A DNA stretch of 54,555 bases from Holtiella tumoricola. GTDB lineage: Bacteria; Bacillota; Clostridia; Lachnospirales; Cellulosilyticaceae. The stretch lies in the NCBI RefSeq assembly GCF_027857615.1, contig NZ_JAQIFT010000065.1, forward strand, positions 1 to 54,555, read 5' to 3'. The translations under genes were made by a program, and so were the position numbers. This document shows positions 42,792 to 50,927 of the stretch, piece after piece (the first letter of the stretch is position 1; each line of letters opens with the position of its first letter). The notes beneath the pieces are model-generated. The model saw only the letters and a program-made list of their open reading frames with translations. It made no database searches and was not told the origin of the DNA.

Positions 42792-43046
42792 ATGGATGGC
42801 TACGGAGGTTTTAGTCGTTTTCTCCTCCTTGGGCTACTGGTGAATCTTTCATCATGGCACAAAGGGGGTAGTATTGGAATGTCTATACTAATGATATCTG
42901 TAATAGGAGCCATAATTATAATGCTAATTAATCTTTCTTTTAGACATGTTGTATTTTTAAGCCCTCTAAAATTTAGTATAACCCTTAAAGGGTTTCAACT
43001 AGAAATTAATACAAAAGAAAAGAGCACTCCATCCGACCAAGAATAG
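42792..43046 (+). CDS. small membrane protein of unknown function (84 or 55 residues)
   Basis: The frame encodes 84 residues from the first ATG, but GGGGGT nine bases before an internal ATG at 42879 makes a 55-residue form (MSILMISVIGAIIIMLINLS...) more likely. It has one membrane helix near 30-47 of the longer form and a basic/polar tail (LKFSITLKGFQLEINTKEKS). A GGAGG/CCTCC pair (about 42805-42830) could form an RNA hairpin ahead of the internal start. I do not recognise the family. Confidence 0.5.
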   Translation: MDGYGGFSRFLLLGLLVNLSSWHKGGSIGMSILMISVIGAIIIMLINLSFRHVVFLSPLKFSITLKGFQLEINTKEKSTPSDQE

Positions 43047-43066
43047 GTATGCTCTTTCTCTTTTTA
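43019..43066 (+). terminator. terminator after the small membrane protein gene
   Basis: AAAGAGCA (43019-43026) pairs with TGCTCTTT (43050-43057) and is followed by CTCTTTTT. It overlaps the end of the coding sequence, which is common for compact genes. Confidence 0.6.
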
Positions 43067-43127
43067 AGATTATTCTACTATAATTATTTCCAATAGTCCT
43101 AAAATAAAATAAACGTCTCACTTTAGG

Positions 43128-43158
43128 AATGCTTAGTAATTACCAGCTACTGAGCATT
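43128..43158 (+). terminator. orphan hairpin with T tail
   Basis: AATGCTTAGTA pairs with TACTGAGCATT (one wobble), then TCTTTT. No gene ends immediately before it. It may be a backup terminator. Confidence 0.45.
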
Positions 43159-43315
43159 TCTTTTATATACTTATATTATAATAAGATTTTCTTAAAAATA
43201 AACTCTCTTATAGCATATTATTTTTAAAATTGTACTAGAACTATCTGACTCAAACGACTAACTAATTGTAAGTTTAAATGTTAGATTATCCATAAGAAAG
43301 TGAACTATTCATAAA

Positions 43316-44257
43316 TTACTTGAATACCTTACCAATTAGAGTGTTTTTCTCTTTAAATCCGTTAAAATAATCTTTTACGCTCATCTTTTTACTCCCTGAA
43401 GGTTTTATTATTTTTAAAATAATTTCTCCATCAGATACTTTAATGCCTATTCCATCCTTGTATAATTTACATATTTCACCATTTAATTTTTCATTATAGT
43501 TCTCTTCACCTATAATCGCTTCGTATATTTTTATTTCTTCATCCGCTAAAATAGCATGTGCTACTGGCCAGGGATTAAGCCCTCTTATTTTGTTAAATAC
43601 TTCCATTTTTGTTTTATTAAAATCGATATGTTCATCTTCTCTGGATATATTATAACCAAATGTTACTTCATCTTCATTTTGGACGATTCTATTTGCTTGT
43701 CCATTGATAATACTCGGTAATGTTTCTATTAATAGTTCTGCACCTAATAGGCTTAATTTATTATGCAATATCCCTACATTATCAGTATCTTCTATTTCAA
43801 TACTTTTTTGACTTATGATATCACCATTATCCATTTTTTCACCCATATGCATGATGGTAATACCCGTAGTCGTATATCCATCAATAATCGCTCTATGAAT
43901 AGGTGCACCTCCTCTTAATTTAGGAAGAAGTGATGCATGAACATTAATACAACCATATTTAGGATAGTCTAATACCTCCTTTGGGAGAAATTGACCATAT
44001 GCACAAGTTATAATGACATCAGGATTTAAATCGATTATACTTTGATATTCTTCTCTTATTTTAGTTGGTTGTATTACGTTTATATTGTTTTCAAGTGCCA
44101 CCTTCTTTACAGCTGGTTCTGTCAATATTTGTTTTCTACCAACTAATTTATCTGGTTTAGTTACTACTCCTATTACATTAGTATGATAAATTAAGCTATT
44201 AAGTATATTTACACTAAAATCAGGTGTACCCATAAATATTACTTTTAAATCCTTCAT
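43316..44257 (-). CDS. fmt: methionyl-tRNA formyltransferase
   Basis: The 313-residue enzyme formylates initiator Met-tRNA with 10-formyl-tetrahydrofolate. The N-terminal domain starts KVIFMGTPDFSV and contains the folate/catalytic segment NVHASLLPKLRGGAPIHRAI and the Asp in KMDNGDI. The C-terminal beta-barrel domain (about 205-310) includes LNPWPVAHAI. The start at 44257 opens with the family MKDLKVIFMGTP; GAAAGGATG lies upstream. It is not linked to def or priA as is usual, and stands alone, so it may be a second copy. Confidence 0.93.
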   Translation of the reverse strand: MKDLKVIFMGTPDFSVNILNSLIYHTNVIGVVTKPDKLVGRKQILTEPAVKKVALENNINVIQPTKIREEYQSIIDLNPDVIITCAYGQFLPKEVLDYPKYGCINVHASLLPKLRGGAPIHRAIIDGYTTTGITIMHMGEKMDNGDIISQKSIEIEDTDNVGILHNKLSLLGAELLIETLPSIINGQANRIVQNEDEVTFGYNISREDEHIDFNKTKMEVFNKIRGLNPWPVAHAILADEEIKIYEAIIGEENYNEKLNGEICKLYKDGIGIKVSDGEIILKIIKPSGSKKMSVKDYFNGFKEKNTLIGKVFK

Positions 44258-44538
44258 TATGATAATCATCCTTTCTATTACAGACATAAACCTCAGGTTA
44301 TGATTTGCTACTTTTTATTTATTTTTACTCCTAACCGTAAGAACCCTCTATTTTACAATTAGTTTAGCATCTGGATAAACTTGTGTAAATATTTATAATT
44401 TTACTATTCAACTCTTATCATGGATAATAATTTTGCTGTGTGCTACGATCTATGCCCCATCAATGCAACTCTTTTTACATCTCACTACTATTAACCACTA
44501 TTATTTTCTACACTCATTAAATCTAAAAAGGGGCACAT
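44258..44538. other. intergenic region between fmt and rlmH
   Basis: It is AT-rich, with no ORF, hairpin or promoter I can support beyond general A/T-rich signals. Confidence 0.5.
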
Positions 44539-45018
44539 TTATTTATGATACGGTTCACCGTTATTAATTCGATACCCTCTATAAATTTGTTCCACTAACA
44601 TGACTCTAAAAAGTTGATGTGGAAATGTCATTTTTGAGAAGGATAAGCTATCATTTGTTCTTTTTAGGACTTTATCTGAAAGCCCAAGTGATCCGCCGAT
44701 AACAAATACGATGTGGCTGTTGCCTTGTACCCCACAGTTTGCTAGCATCTGCGCAAAGCCTTCTGATGTTACCATCTTACCCCCTAGGTCTAGTGTGATC
44801 ACATAAGCTGTATCTTTAATTTGTGCAAGAATCTTGTCCCCTTCTTTGTCTTTAATTTGGAGTTCTTCTTTTTCTGAAGCGTTGTCTGGTGTTTTTTCAT
44901 CTGTTAATTCTATAATGTTAAGTTTGCAGTATCTGCTCAGTCTTTTGCTGTATTCATCTATCGCTTGTACTAAATATTTTTCTTTAAGTTTGCCTACGCA
45001 TACGATTTCTATTTTCAT
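44539..45018 (-). CDS. rlmH: 23S rRNA pseudouridine(1915) N3-methyltransferase
   Basis: The 159-residue SPOUT methyltransferase modifies the 23S rRNA helix 69 after 70S assembly. It shows KIEIVCVGKLKEKY at the N-terminus, the S-adenosylmethionine knot loop HIVFVIGGSLGLSD, and the ending PHQLFRVMLVEQIYRGYRI followed by the invariant PYHK C-terminus. Its length is standard. GGAGAG precedes the start. Confidence 0.97.
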   Translation of the reverse strand: MKIEIVCVGKLKEKYLVQAIDEYSKRLSRYCKLNIIELTDEKTPDNASEKEELQIKDKEGDKILAQIKDTAYVITLDLGGKMVTSEGFAQMLANCGVQGNSHIVFVIGGSLGLSDKVLKRTNDSLSFSKMTFPHQLFRVMLVEQIYRGYRINNGEPYHK

Positions 45019-45264
45019 GTGTCTCTCCTAAGTGCCGTTTTTTCTTATTATAACATGCCTTGTATCTTACCTATACCTATCATTATTAGTTTTATTTAGG
45101 TATTTTCTCTTAAAGTATTGCTTGGTAATGGCATAGTGCACAAAAAAGCAGTTAAACTTTTTCTATTTACTCTGTATAGTTTAGTCCCCATCTATTCTCA
45201 TTAATTATAAACTTAGCACAATTTTAAATCAATTTCGTAGAAATTCACTTTTTTTATTTACAGA

Positions 45265-45846
45265 TAAAAACGACAAGATATTTTATATTTTTTCATTTAT
45301 AGACATTTGAATCTTTATGTATCTTGTCAATTGCACTCGGCTAGGCATTGGGTGTATAACTTTGTTATAGCATCGTTAAAGATCTCAATCCTAGGCAGAA
45401 CTTTTAACGATACTACTAAGAATCGGTTTGAAAGTTTTTAGTCTCCCCCTTCTAAAGATGGACAAGCTTTTTCTTGGGACTAGATTGAATGTTGGTGGCA
45501 ATCATCTAATCTAGTACATATATCTCTATTGACTTGTTTCTTCTAAGCCACGTTTAATTGAATATACGATTTAACTATAGGCACGATTCGGGTACTTTGC
45601 TTATGGCTAACTGACTAGGCAACCTGCAGTGATAACTATGGCAATAGCTCTTTCACCTACGGAACCCCTACTCAGTACACCATCATCAATAGTCCCTACT
45701 CTATCCTCTACCTTAAATCTTCCATTCCTTTGAACAAGTGCTTTCTTCTTATAGTCAATAGTCCTTGCCACACAACAATACAAGCCAACCTAAGTCTACC
45801 CGTTTTAAGGGGGAGGGTACTCTTAGGTTGGCTTGTATTGTTTTTA
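45265..45846 (+). ncRNA. candidate large structured non-coding RNA (~0.5-0.6 kb)
   Basis: An 836-base interval (45019-45853) has no credible protein gene. It ends in a powerful plus-strand terminator and contains many local helices, including ATCGTTAAA/TTTAACGAT (45372-45380/45403-45411), ACTAGATT/AATCTAGT (45479-45486/45508-45515) and a 5' pair GACAAGATA/TATCTTGTC (45272-45280/45320-45328). From about 45330 to 45780 it is less A/T-rich than the surrounding intergenic DNA. A plus promoter-like TTTACA (45257-45262) is followed by a T/A-rich -10 17 bases on. Size and context recall large bacterial RNAs such as ROOL or OLE, but I cannot match either from sequence. The 5' end is uncertain. Confidence 0.65.
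45776..45845 (+). terminator. strong terminator of the plus-strand RNA
   Basis: A perfect 19-base inverted repeat, CAATACAAGCCAACCTAAG (45776-45794) with its complement at 45822-45840, encloses an inner TACCC/GGGTA stem. It is followed by TTTTTATT on the plus strand. There is no T tract on the minus side, so it ends a rightward transcript, not the leftward lysozyme gene. Confidence 0.88.
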
Positions 45847-45853
45847 TTAACTT

Positions 45854-46699
45854 TTATTGTACTTCACTTATTTCATCAAACCATAGATTCATATCTACAC
45901 CACCTGATATGCCTGCCACACTACCATTATCGGTATACTGCCACATTTTAAATTCATAGGGGTAACTTGGTTCTTCTCTATACTCTGCTAACCAGATATC
46001 ATATGTACTAAGGTCACCTAATTCAATGACATCTTGTAACCAGTGTCTATTTCCATAGATCATAACTTGGTATCCTACTTGTTCAATCTCTTCACAAAAT
46101 GCCTTTGTAATCTCTGTAATCTCATCTTTTGTTAAATGACTAATACGGTCATTCCCTTCAATAAACTCTAAGTCAAAGACTACTGGATAGGTCACATCAT
46201 GTTTCTTGATTTGTTGTAATACAAATGCTGCCTCTTCTTTTGCTTCTTCTGGTGAAATAGCTTGTGAGAAGAAATAAACACCTACATCTAAACCTACTTT
46301 ATTCGCTGAAGTAACATTATAAGTAAAGGTTGGATCTTCTTTAATATTACCTGTCTCGTAGCCTCTATAGCCTACTCGTAAGATGGCAAAATCAATATTT
46401 TCATCCTTTACTTGTTTCCAATCAATCTCACCTTGATATTTAGATACATCAATGCCTAGCTTTGCTTTTATATTGCTATAATTGTACTGCTTCTTGTCAT
46501 TATGTTCTTCTAAATATGTCCAATCATAACTATGTAGTGGGAGTTCATCTATGTATTGATTCTCTATTGTTTCATCTTTGTACTTCATGGGGATTACTTG
46601 TTCTTCCGGACTATAGCTCAAACTAAAAATAGTTCCACACATATACATACTTAACCCAATAATCACCAGATGCATTTTACTTTTTTTAGTCACTTTCAT
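45854..46699 (-). CDS. GH25 lysozyme-type cell-wall hydrolase
   Basis: The 281-residue protein has an N-terminal hydrophobic signal or anchor helix (about 9-27, LVIIGLSMYMCGTIFSLSYS), a linker, and a GH25 muramidase domain (about 83-280). The domain has the active-site strands LGIDVSKYQGEIDW, VYFFSQAIS, YPVVFDLEF (catalytic Asp and Glu) and MIYGNRHWL, and closes with MWQYTDNGSVAGISGGVDMN. It cuts the MurNAc-GlcNAc bond of peptidoglycan outside the membrane. No phage genes are near, so a housekeeping or sporulation-type wall enzyme is more likely than a prophage endolysin. Confidence 0.93.
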   Translation of the reverse strand: MKVTKKSKMHLVIIGLSMYMCGTIFSLSYSPEEQVIPMKYKDETIENQYIDELPLHSYDWTYLEEHNDKKQYNYSNIKAKLGIDVSKYQGEIDWKQVKDENIDFAILRVGYRGYETGNIKEDPTFTYNVTSANKVGLDVGVYFFSQAISPEEAKEEAAFVLQQIKKHDVTYPVVFDLEFIEGNDRISHLTKDEITEITKAFCEEIEQVGYQVMIYGNRHWLQDVIELGDLSTYDIWLAEYREEPSYPYEFKMWQYTDNGSVAGISGGVDMNLWFDEISEVQ

Positions 46700-46897
46700 T
46701 GCTCCTCATCTGTGTATCAATCTCTCTATGATTAATATGATAGCCTACAAAGAACATCTTTCTCTCTTCTTCGCAAGCTATCATCAAAAATCAAATCCTT
46801 TTTCCCTTTTAATCCTTATTCTACATCCAAAAGCTTACAAAAGAACCTATAAGTTTCTTACGAAACTGTCATAAATAAAATCGCCTCAGTCAGTTAA

Positions 46898-48544
46898 TTA
46901 ACTTGCTTGTTTCGCATGCTTTGGGTAAGGATAAACTTGCTTATTCTTTACCATATAGATTTCATTGTAGTCCTTTTCATGCTCTTTGAAAAGTACATGT
47001 GTAACATGGATGATGGTTACACCCTCTAAATCTAAGAGACTCTTTTCAATTTCTTTAGCTTTTGCTGGATCTAAAGCTGAAAAGGCTTCATCTAATAAAA
47101 TTAAATCTGCCTTTTCAAGTAGAGCACGGGCTATAGCAATACGGCTCTTCTCTCCCCCTGAGACATTCTTCCCATCATCATAAAGCATTCTTTCTAATCC
47201 ATCTGGATGATTATTTACAAAGTCGGCCAGCCCTGCCTTCTCTAAAGCCTCCAAGATTTCCTCATCTGTATAGGTTTTATAAAGCGTTAAGTTATTGCGT
47301 AAGGTATCTTCAAAAATAAAGACTTTTTGATCGATGTTACTAATTTGTTTAAAATAAGCCTCTTTTTTAATAGAACTAAGAGGTGTATCCCCCATCCAAA
47401 TGGTACCTTCTATTGGATTAAAGTATTTGCGTAGCAGCTTTAATAAAGTAGACTTACCACCTCCACTTGGCCCGATGATAAGATATTTTTCTCCTGTTCT
47501 AAAGGCTACATTCACATCTTCTAAGATTAGCTGTTCCTTTTCATAACCAAAGGATACTCCTTCTATACTAATGCCTTTACCCAGTTCACAATGCTCTATT
47601 TCCTCTTTAGTCTCTTCATGATTTGTAAGTGTAGCTTCTATTTTCTTAATGATGCCTCCTACTGTAGCAATTTGTGGCATAGCTTCACTAATCATCATCA
47701 TTGGCCCAAGTATTCTAAACATCCCTTCTACAATAAGGAGCACACCACCTATGGTACCTTCCCCTTGTAAAGCCAGATAACCTGCGACACCCATGACACC
47801 TAATATCATAAAATTAGATACCGTGTTTTGCATACAATACACATAGGAGAGTAGACGATCAATCAAGTACCCTCTATGCTGAACGGTCTCACTTTTTTCA
47901 TCAAAGTTATTTTGAATACGCTCTTGTAAATTGTTATTACGAATAATGTGGAAGGCTGATAATACCTCTTTGATATACCCTGTATACCCTTCAAATAAAT
48001 CACTTCTTGCAGTGGTTTGCTTGGTAATAGGCTTTTGAAGTAAAAAGGTAAGTCCTGTATTAATCACTACAAGTACAAGTCCTAATGATACAAGCTTTGG
48101 ATTAACCGTAAAGATCATCCACATCCCTGCGATAAAGACAGCGCCCCCATCTATAATTGAATATACAGGATTGATGAACTTTTGCTCTAACGTATTAAAA
48201 TCATTGGTTAATGCAGATAAATACTTGGCGTTGTTCTCTGAATAGAACTCACTAATATTTTTAGCATAAACCTTTTCTAAATAATAATCCTTCATCAACT
48301 CATTGGCTTTTCGTTTATAAAGATTCTTTGTACAAGTTACAATAATAGCAATAGGTACCAACGTCAGTGCAAGTCTCATCACTCTCATACTCTCCGTTGT
48401 AAATTGCTCCATTTGCTTTCCTAAAGCTAAATCAAAAAGCCCCATAAGCTGAATCATTACATAACCTTCTAATAACCCTAGTACTAAAGTAAATCCTACA
48501 GCCATCAATAAATACGGCCATACTTTTGTTAAGCGTTTTAGCAT
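46898..48544 (-). CDS. ABC exporter half-transporter, subunit 2 of a heterodimer
   Basis: The 548-residue protein has an N-terminal six-helix membrane domain (about 15-300) and a C-terminal ATPase. Walker A is GPSGGGKSTLLKLLRKYF, the signature is VSGGEKSRIAIARALL and Walker B is LILLDEAFSALDP. The H-loop histidine is in VTHVLF. Overlap of 7 bases with the preceding half-transporter and similar length suggest that the two form a heterodimer. Substrates of this class range from peptides to drugs and lipids. The unusual leader upstream of the pair suggests conditional expression. Confidence 0.92.
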   Translation of the reverse strand: MLKRLTKVWPYLLMAVGFTLVLGLLEGYVMIQLMGLFDLALGKQMEQFTTESMRVMRLALTLVPIAIIVTCTKNLYKRKANELMKDYYLEKVYAKNISEFYSENNAKYLSALTNDFNTLEQKFINPVYSIIDGGAVFIAGMWMIFTVNPKLVSLGLVLVVINTGLTFLLQKPITKQTTARSDLFEGYTGYIKEVLSAFHIIRNNNLQERIQNNFDEKSETVQHRGYLIDRLLSYVYCMQNTVSNFMILGVMGVAGYLALQGEGTIGGVLLIVEGMFRILGPMMMISEAMPQIATVGGIIKKIEATLTNHEETKEEIEHCELGKGISIEGVSFGYEKEQLILEDVNVAFRTGEKYLIIGPSGGGKSTLLKLLRKYFNPIEGTIWMGDTPLSSIKKEAYFKQISNIDQKVFIFEDTLRNNLTLYKTYTDEEILEALEKAGLADFVNNHPDGLERMLYDDGKNVSGGEKSRIAIARALLEKADLILLDEAFSALDPAKAKEIEKSLLDLEGVTIIHVTHVLFKEHEKDYNEIYMVKNKQVYPYPKHAKQAS

Positions 48545-50181
48545 ACGCTCACCCCCTCAAAATAATCTTTAGCATCATATTGGTTCAATCTACCCGCCTG
48601 TAATTCTAGAACATAGTCATAGCCTTCACTTATTCCTTCATAATAACGATGACTGATAGCAATGACCGTTTGGGGTAGATTTAAGAATACCTTCTCTATC
48701 TCTCTTCCTAATGCTTCATTTAAACTTGCTGTCCCCTCATCTATAAAGAGGATTTCTGCATCCTTTACAATGGCACGTGCAATAGCAATACGCTGTCTTT
48801 GCCCGCCTGATAGATTCTTGCCATTTTCAAGAAGCGGTGTCTCTAAGCCTTTTTCAAGCTCTGCTATAAGACTTTCTAGCCCTGCCCCTTTTATAGCCTC
48901 TTGCATAAAGGTTTCATCTGTCTCACGATAAAGATTGATGTTATTACGTATAGTGTCCTCAAATAAGAAGATATCTTGATCAATAACTGCTACTTTTTCA
49001 TTAAAGCTTCTTTCATCAATGGTTCTATAGTCTATACCATCTACTTTAATACTTCCTGTGTAGTCTTCATTCAACATTTGTAAGAGATGAAGCAATGTAG
49101 ACTTACCTGCTCCACTAGCTCCTTTAATTAAATACTTTTTCCCCTTTTCTAGAGTCATGTTAGTATGGTCTAATAGCTTACGCCCTTCATAACCAAAGCA
49201 CACATCTTTGAGCTCAATGGTACGATCAAACCGAAAAGCATTTGACTTTGTTTCTTCTTGTGAGACCTCTAAACAGGTCAACTTCTCATAAATTTTAATA
49301 GAAGAACGCATGACATTGACTAATGGCAGACTATCCATCACACGGAAGATAATTTGAGTACTGAGTTGAAATAAGAAAACTGCGATACCAAAGCCTAAGC
49401 CGCCTCCTATCTTCCCTCCTAAGTAGAAGATGACCCCTGCCATGACAAAGTATCCCACAAAGATCAATACATTTTGTTGTATCTCTGAATAGTTATTAAA
49501 GGCTTGCTTTCTTGCCTCCGCTCTTGAGATTTCTTTTTTATTTTTCTCTAAGAACTTATCTTCCATATTTCCAAGCTTAATAATCTCTAGCCCGTTAAAG
49601 GTATTACTCATATTAAGGGTTAGGGCTTCATTCCCTTCTGATACAGCTTCTTGTAACTTCTGGGTACGCTTTAAAAAGAGTGTACAAACCCCATAGCAAA
49701 TCATAGATACAAGGAATAATCCCCCTGCAAGAACTGGCTCATAACATGAAATAATAATTAATCCAATGATATACATACCAAATCCTGAAATCAGATTAAG
49801 CAAACTGATAAAGAACTTCTCCTCAATTAAATTCACATCATTGGTCAATCTTGAAACATAATTTTCTTTCGATACCTTGCCAAATTGTTTTGGACTCATT
49901 TTAAGTACTGTACCAAAGGCTTCTGCTCGTATATCCAAAAGGACTTTACGCATATACCCAATACGTAAGAATCTAGAAGATAAGTAAAGCCCAGCGCCAA
50001 TCAGTACAATAATGACACCGTAGCCAATACGTGTCATAAAAAGTTCCATACTTCCTTGCTCTAGTGCATCCATAATATAGCCTGAAAGCCCCATGATCAA
50101 TAAGTCACTTACTATAAAGAAGCAGCTTGCAATCATATAAATAATAAATTCCCATTTTCTCTTTAATAATAATGTTTTCAT
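48538..50181 (-). CDS. ABC exporter half-transporter, subunit 1 of a heterodimer
   Basis: The 547-residue protein has a six-helix membrane domain (about 12-295) and a C-terminal ATPase. Walker A is GASGAGKSTLLHLLQML, the signature is LSGGQRQRIAIARAIV and the Walker B region is ILFIDEGTASLNE, with Glu kept. The H-loop is in ISHRYYEG. The start follows TAGGAGGGTTT and lies about 70 bases downstream of a terminator hairpin (50250-50285), so transcription is probably controlled by attenuation. Confidence 0.92.
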   Translation of the reverse strand: MKTLLLKRKWEFIIYMIASCFFIVSDLLIMGLSGYIMDALEQGSMELFMTRIGYGVIIVLIGAGLYLSSRFLRIGYMRKVLLDIRAEAFGTVLKMSPKQFGKVSKENYVSRLTNDVNLIEEKFFISLLNLISGFGMYIIGLIIISCYEPVLAGGLFLVSMICYGVCTLFLKRTQKLQEAVSEGNEALTLNMSNTFNGLEIIKLGNMEDKFLEKNKKEISRAEARKQAFNNYSEIQQNVLIFVGYFVMAGVIFYLGGKIGGGLGFGIAVFLFQLSTQIIFRVMDSLPLVNVMRSSIKIYEKLTCLEVSQEETKSNAFRFDRTIELKDVCFGYEGRKLLDHTNMTLEKGKKYLIKGASGAGKSTLLHLLQMLNEDYTGSIKVDGIDYRTIDERSFNEKVAVIDQDIFLFEDTIRNNINLYRETDETFMQEAIKGAGLESLIAELEKGLETPLLENGKNLSGGQRQRIAIARAIVKDAEILFIDEGTASLNEALGREIEKVFLNLPQTVIAISHRYYEGISEGYDYVLELQAGRLNQYDAKDYFEGVSVC

Positions 50182-50249
50182 AAACCCTCCTAGAAATTAC
50201 AAGGGCTCTTCGTTGCAAATAGATTATATATCTAAACATTTAAACGCAC

Positions 50250-50285
50250 AAAAATAGGCTATAGGAAATACTACTTCCTATAGCC
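50250..50285 (-). terminator. terminator at the end of the leader RNA
   Basis: GGCTATAGGAA (50257-50267) pairs perfectly with TTCCTATAGCC (50275-50285). The minus strand continues TATTTTTG. It sits between the leader and the ABC exporter start, consistent with an attenuator or the end of a free sRNA. Confidence 0.85.
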
Positions 50286-50603
50286 TCACTTAGCCTACTA
50301 TGTTTACCACTAGCATCTGTTATACACGATCATTCCTTAACTGGAATAAACAGTTGCCCTATCTCTGGTTCACACGCTCTAGACTAACTCTATCTATAGA
50401 AAAGTAGAGTTTAACTGAATATATACTATCTGCATCAAAGAACACACCTTTAAGCATAGGAAACAAACCTATACTAAGGCCTCAAAGTAATTTTGTTAAA
50501 TTCTTTTTGATATTTTGGTGTCCTTTGCTAATGATACTTCTGTATCAAATTAGCAGTATAGTATTCTACTCATCCTCTACTTTCCTCCAATTCATTAATT
50601 TAT
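50286..50603 (-). ncRNA. structured leader RNA or sRNA upstream of the ABC exporter
   Basis: A good promoter precedes about 320 bases with no gene but several strong hairpins on the minus strand. These are TGCTAAT-TT-GATAC/GTATC-ATTAGCA with loop AGAA, CCTTAGTATAGG/CCTATGCTTAAAGG, AACTCTA/TAGAGTT and AACTG/CAGTT. It ends in a perfect terminator. The arrangement fits a riboswitch or attenuator controlling the exporter, or an independent RNA. It lacks T-box, SAM, lysine, TPP, glycine or c-di-GMP hallmarks. A 7-codon frame (MSRILYC) starts near its 5' end. Confidence 0.65.
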
Positions 50604-50609
50604 TGTATA

Positions 50610-50638
50610 ATTATATTATATTAAAAATCATTTGTAAA
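50610..50638 (-). promoter_or_regulatory. promoter of the leader RNA
   Basis: On the minus strand, TTTACA (50638-50633) and TATAAT (50615-50610) are separated by exactly 17 bases. The transcript should start near 50603. Confidence 0.75.
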
Positions 50639-50767
50639 CCTTTTTATTATTTTACATTTTAATCCATAAGTTATTCACTTCTATTTTTTATCCTCAAGCA
50701 TAAATTACAATCTTATTGTATTGTTTAACATACTTTTAACATACTTTACCTTTAGTTTTTACATCCT

Positions 50768-50913
50768 ACCCGTATACTCATTGTTGTACTCTGATATGAG
50801 CTAATCGGGTATAATTTCTTCAAGACTACATCCTATCCTCTCGATACATAATTCGAGACGAACAAAGACCTACAAGCGGGCTGATCACCCCCATTCTTGT
50901 AGGTCTGTTTTTT
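50768..50913 (+). ncRNA. candidate small plus-strand RNA
   Basis: The segment contains ACCCG/CGGGT (50768-50772/50806-50810) enclosing CTCAT/ATGAG (50777-50781/50796-50800). A TCTCG...CGAGA hairpin (about 50840-50858) follows, then AGACCTACAAG/CTTGTAGGTCT (50866-50876/50896-50906) with six T on the plus strand. Hairpins in series ending in a rightward terminator suggest an sRNA of about 150 bases. The last hairpin may also serve as a terminator for the leftward liv genes, and the promoter is unclear. Confidence 0.45.
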
Positions 50914-50927
50914 ATTTCGTTATCTTG

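Noticed and set aside
45607..45771. A 54-codon minus-strand frame (GTG start, VARTIDYKKKALVQRNGRF..., ending ITAGCLVS) inside the candidate RNA
   Set aside because: It looks protein-like but has no ribosome binding site, is short, overlaps hairpins and runs against the strong plus-strand terminator. I keep it only as an alternative reading; a BLASTP hit would revive it.
45730..45959. Two overlapping plus-strand ORFs near the RNA terminator
   Set aside because: Both run through the terminator hairpin into the antisense of the lysozyme gene, with no ribosome binding site.
45854..46699. Lysozyme plus nearby unknown sequence as a prophage
   Set aside because: No holin, structural, integrase or terminase genes are present; the neighbours are housekeeping and transport genes.
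50286..50603. Leader RNA as T-box, RNase P RNA, tmRNA, 6S or a c-di-GMP riboswitch
   Set aside because: The hallmark sequences of each (for example the T-box antiterminator motif or the RNase P conserved core) are absent by eye. A covariance search is still needed.
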